This document shows positions 6,087 to 6,457 of a stretch of DNA of 6,457 bases, piece by piece. Position 1 is the first letter of the stretch. Every line of letters starts with the position of its first letter. The stretch covers positions 1 to 6,457 of the forward strand of contig CAJBLW010000552.1 in NCBI GenBank assembly GCA_903953985.1, written 5' to 3'. The stretch is from an uncultured Burkholderiales bacterium. GTDB taxonomy: Bacteria; Pseudomonadota; Gammaproteobacteria; Burkholderiales; Burkholderiaceae_C. The notes beneath the pieces were generated by a model. The model did not search any database. It worked only from the letters and a program-made list of their open reading frames with translations, and had not been told where the DNA came from. A program made the translations under genes and the position numbers.

Positions 6087-6090
6087 GGAG
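6087..6090 (+). promoter_or_regulatory. Shine-Dalgarno of guaB
   Basis: GGAG following a T6 run lies nine bases before ATG 6100, the right distance for a ribosome binding site, and fixes the guaB start. Confidence 0.7.
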
Positions 6091-6099
6091 CCTTAGCTT

Positions 6100-6457
6100 A
6101 TGCGCTTACTCGGTAAAGCCCTGACTTTCGACGACGTTCTCCTCGTCCCCGCTTACTCCCAAGTCCTGCCCAAGGACGCGTCGCTGGCGACGCAATTCAC
6201 CCGCAACATCCGCCTGAACCTGCCCCTGGTGTCTGCCGCCATGGACACGGTGACCGAAGCCCGATTGGCCATTGCCATCGCGCAAGAAGGCGGCATCGGC
6301 ATCGTGCACAAAAACCTCACGGCGCAAGAGCAAGCCGCCCAGGTGGCCAAGGTCAAGCGCTATGAATCTGGTGTGCTGCGCGACCCGGTCGTCATCACCC
6401 CCGACACCACCGTGCGCCAAGTCATGGCCTTGAGCGAAGAACTGGGCGTATCCGGGT
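6100..6457 (+). CDS. guaB: IMP dehydrogenase GuaB (3'-truncated)
   Basis: IMP dehydrogenase oxidises IMP to XMP with NAD+, the committed step of GMP synthesis, in the cytoplasm as a tetramer or octamer. The frame starts at ATG 6100 and runs open to the right edge, giving 119 of roughly 490 residues. The sequence is the canonical N-terminus: LTFDDVLLVPAYS (8-20), PLVSAAMDTVTE (42-53) and EGGIGIVHKNLT (63-74) of the first part of the TIM barrel. Residues from about 94 (RDPVVITPDTTVRQVM) begin the first CBS domain of the regulatory Bateman module. The active-site loop with its cysteine lies outside the window. The gene has its own ribosome binding site and probably its own promoter. In many proteobacteria guaA follows, which cannot be checked here. 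Confidence 0.98.
   Translation, partial: MRLLGKALTFDDVLLVPAYSQVLPKDASLATQFTRNIRLNLPLVSAAMDTVTEARLAIAIAQEGGIGIVHKNLTAQEQAAQVAKVKRYESGVLRDPVVITPDTTVRQVMALSEELGVSG

Noticed and set aside
5892..6116. A 74-codon plus-strand frame bridging the methyltransferase end and the guaB start.
   Set aside because: It overlaps the conserved ends of both genes out of frame, with no ribosome binding site or recognisable motif.
1..6457. Signs of a mobile island, defence system or phage remnant.
   Set aside because: All recognised genes are housekeeping or common metabolic types with similar base composition; no integrase, transposase, terminal repeats, tRNA or attachment-like repeats were seen.

Overview
The window looks like an ordinary chromosomal segment of a betaproteobacterium, most likely Burkholderiales and probably Comamonadaceae (Limnohabitans/Rhodoferax-like). 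I infer this from protein similarity recalled from memory, the moderately high G+C, and the gene order smpB / ratA-ratB / guaB. No rRNA, tRNA, insertion sequence, CRISPR array or prophage signal is visible. Coding density is high, and no gap between genes exceeds about 125 bases.

Layout. (1) Positions 1-1598 hold the 3' seven-eighths of typA/bipA, a ribosome-associated translational GTPase; its N-terminus is cut by the window edge inside the G3 box. (2) Thirteen bases later on the same strand comes a 10-helix EamA/DMT-family transporter (1612-2496). It overlaps by 8 bases the next gene, a 3-hydroxyisobutyryl-CoA hydrolase-type crotonase-fold enzyme (2489-3571). (3) A short convergent gap with a GC-rich inverted repeat (3595-3628) separates this from smpB on the minus strand (3671-4165). 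(4) A 93-base divergent region (4166-4258) separates smpB from a plus-strand run of ratA (4259-4699), ratB/rnfH (4692-5060) and a class I SAM-dependent methyltransferase of the RlmI/RlmK-like type (5069-5977). (5) A 122-base leader with a -10 element and a good ribosome binding site precedes guaB (6100 to the right edge), encoding IMP dehydrogenase, truncated at residue 119.

The theme is translation and ribosome maintenance. TypA acts in ribosome assembly and stress translation, SmpB in tmRNA-mediated ribosome rescue, RatA is a ribosome-associated START-fold protein, and the methyltransferase resembles rRNA methylases. GuaB opens GMP synthesis. The EamA/hydrolase pair is metabolic and looks unrelated. 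I see no previously undescribed multi-gene system. The points most worth a second look are regulatory: the start of ratA, where a dyad of two opposed -10-like hexamers meets a 13-codon mini-ORF with its own Shine-Dalgarno, and the guaB leader, which has a dyad where the -35 would be.
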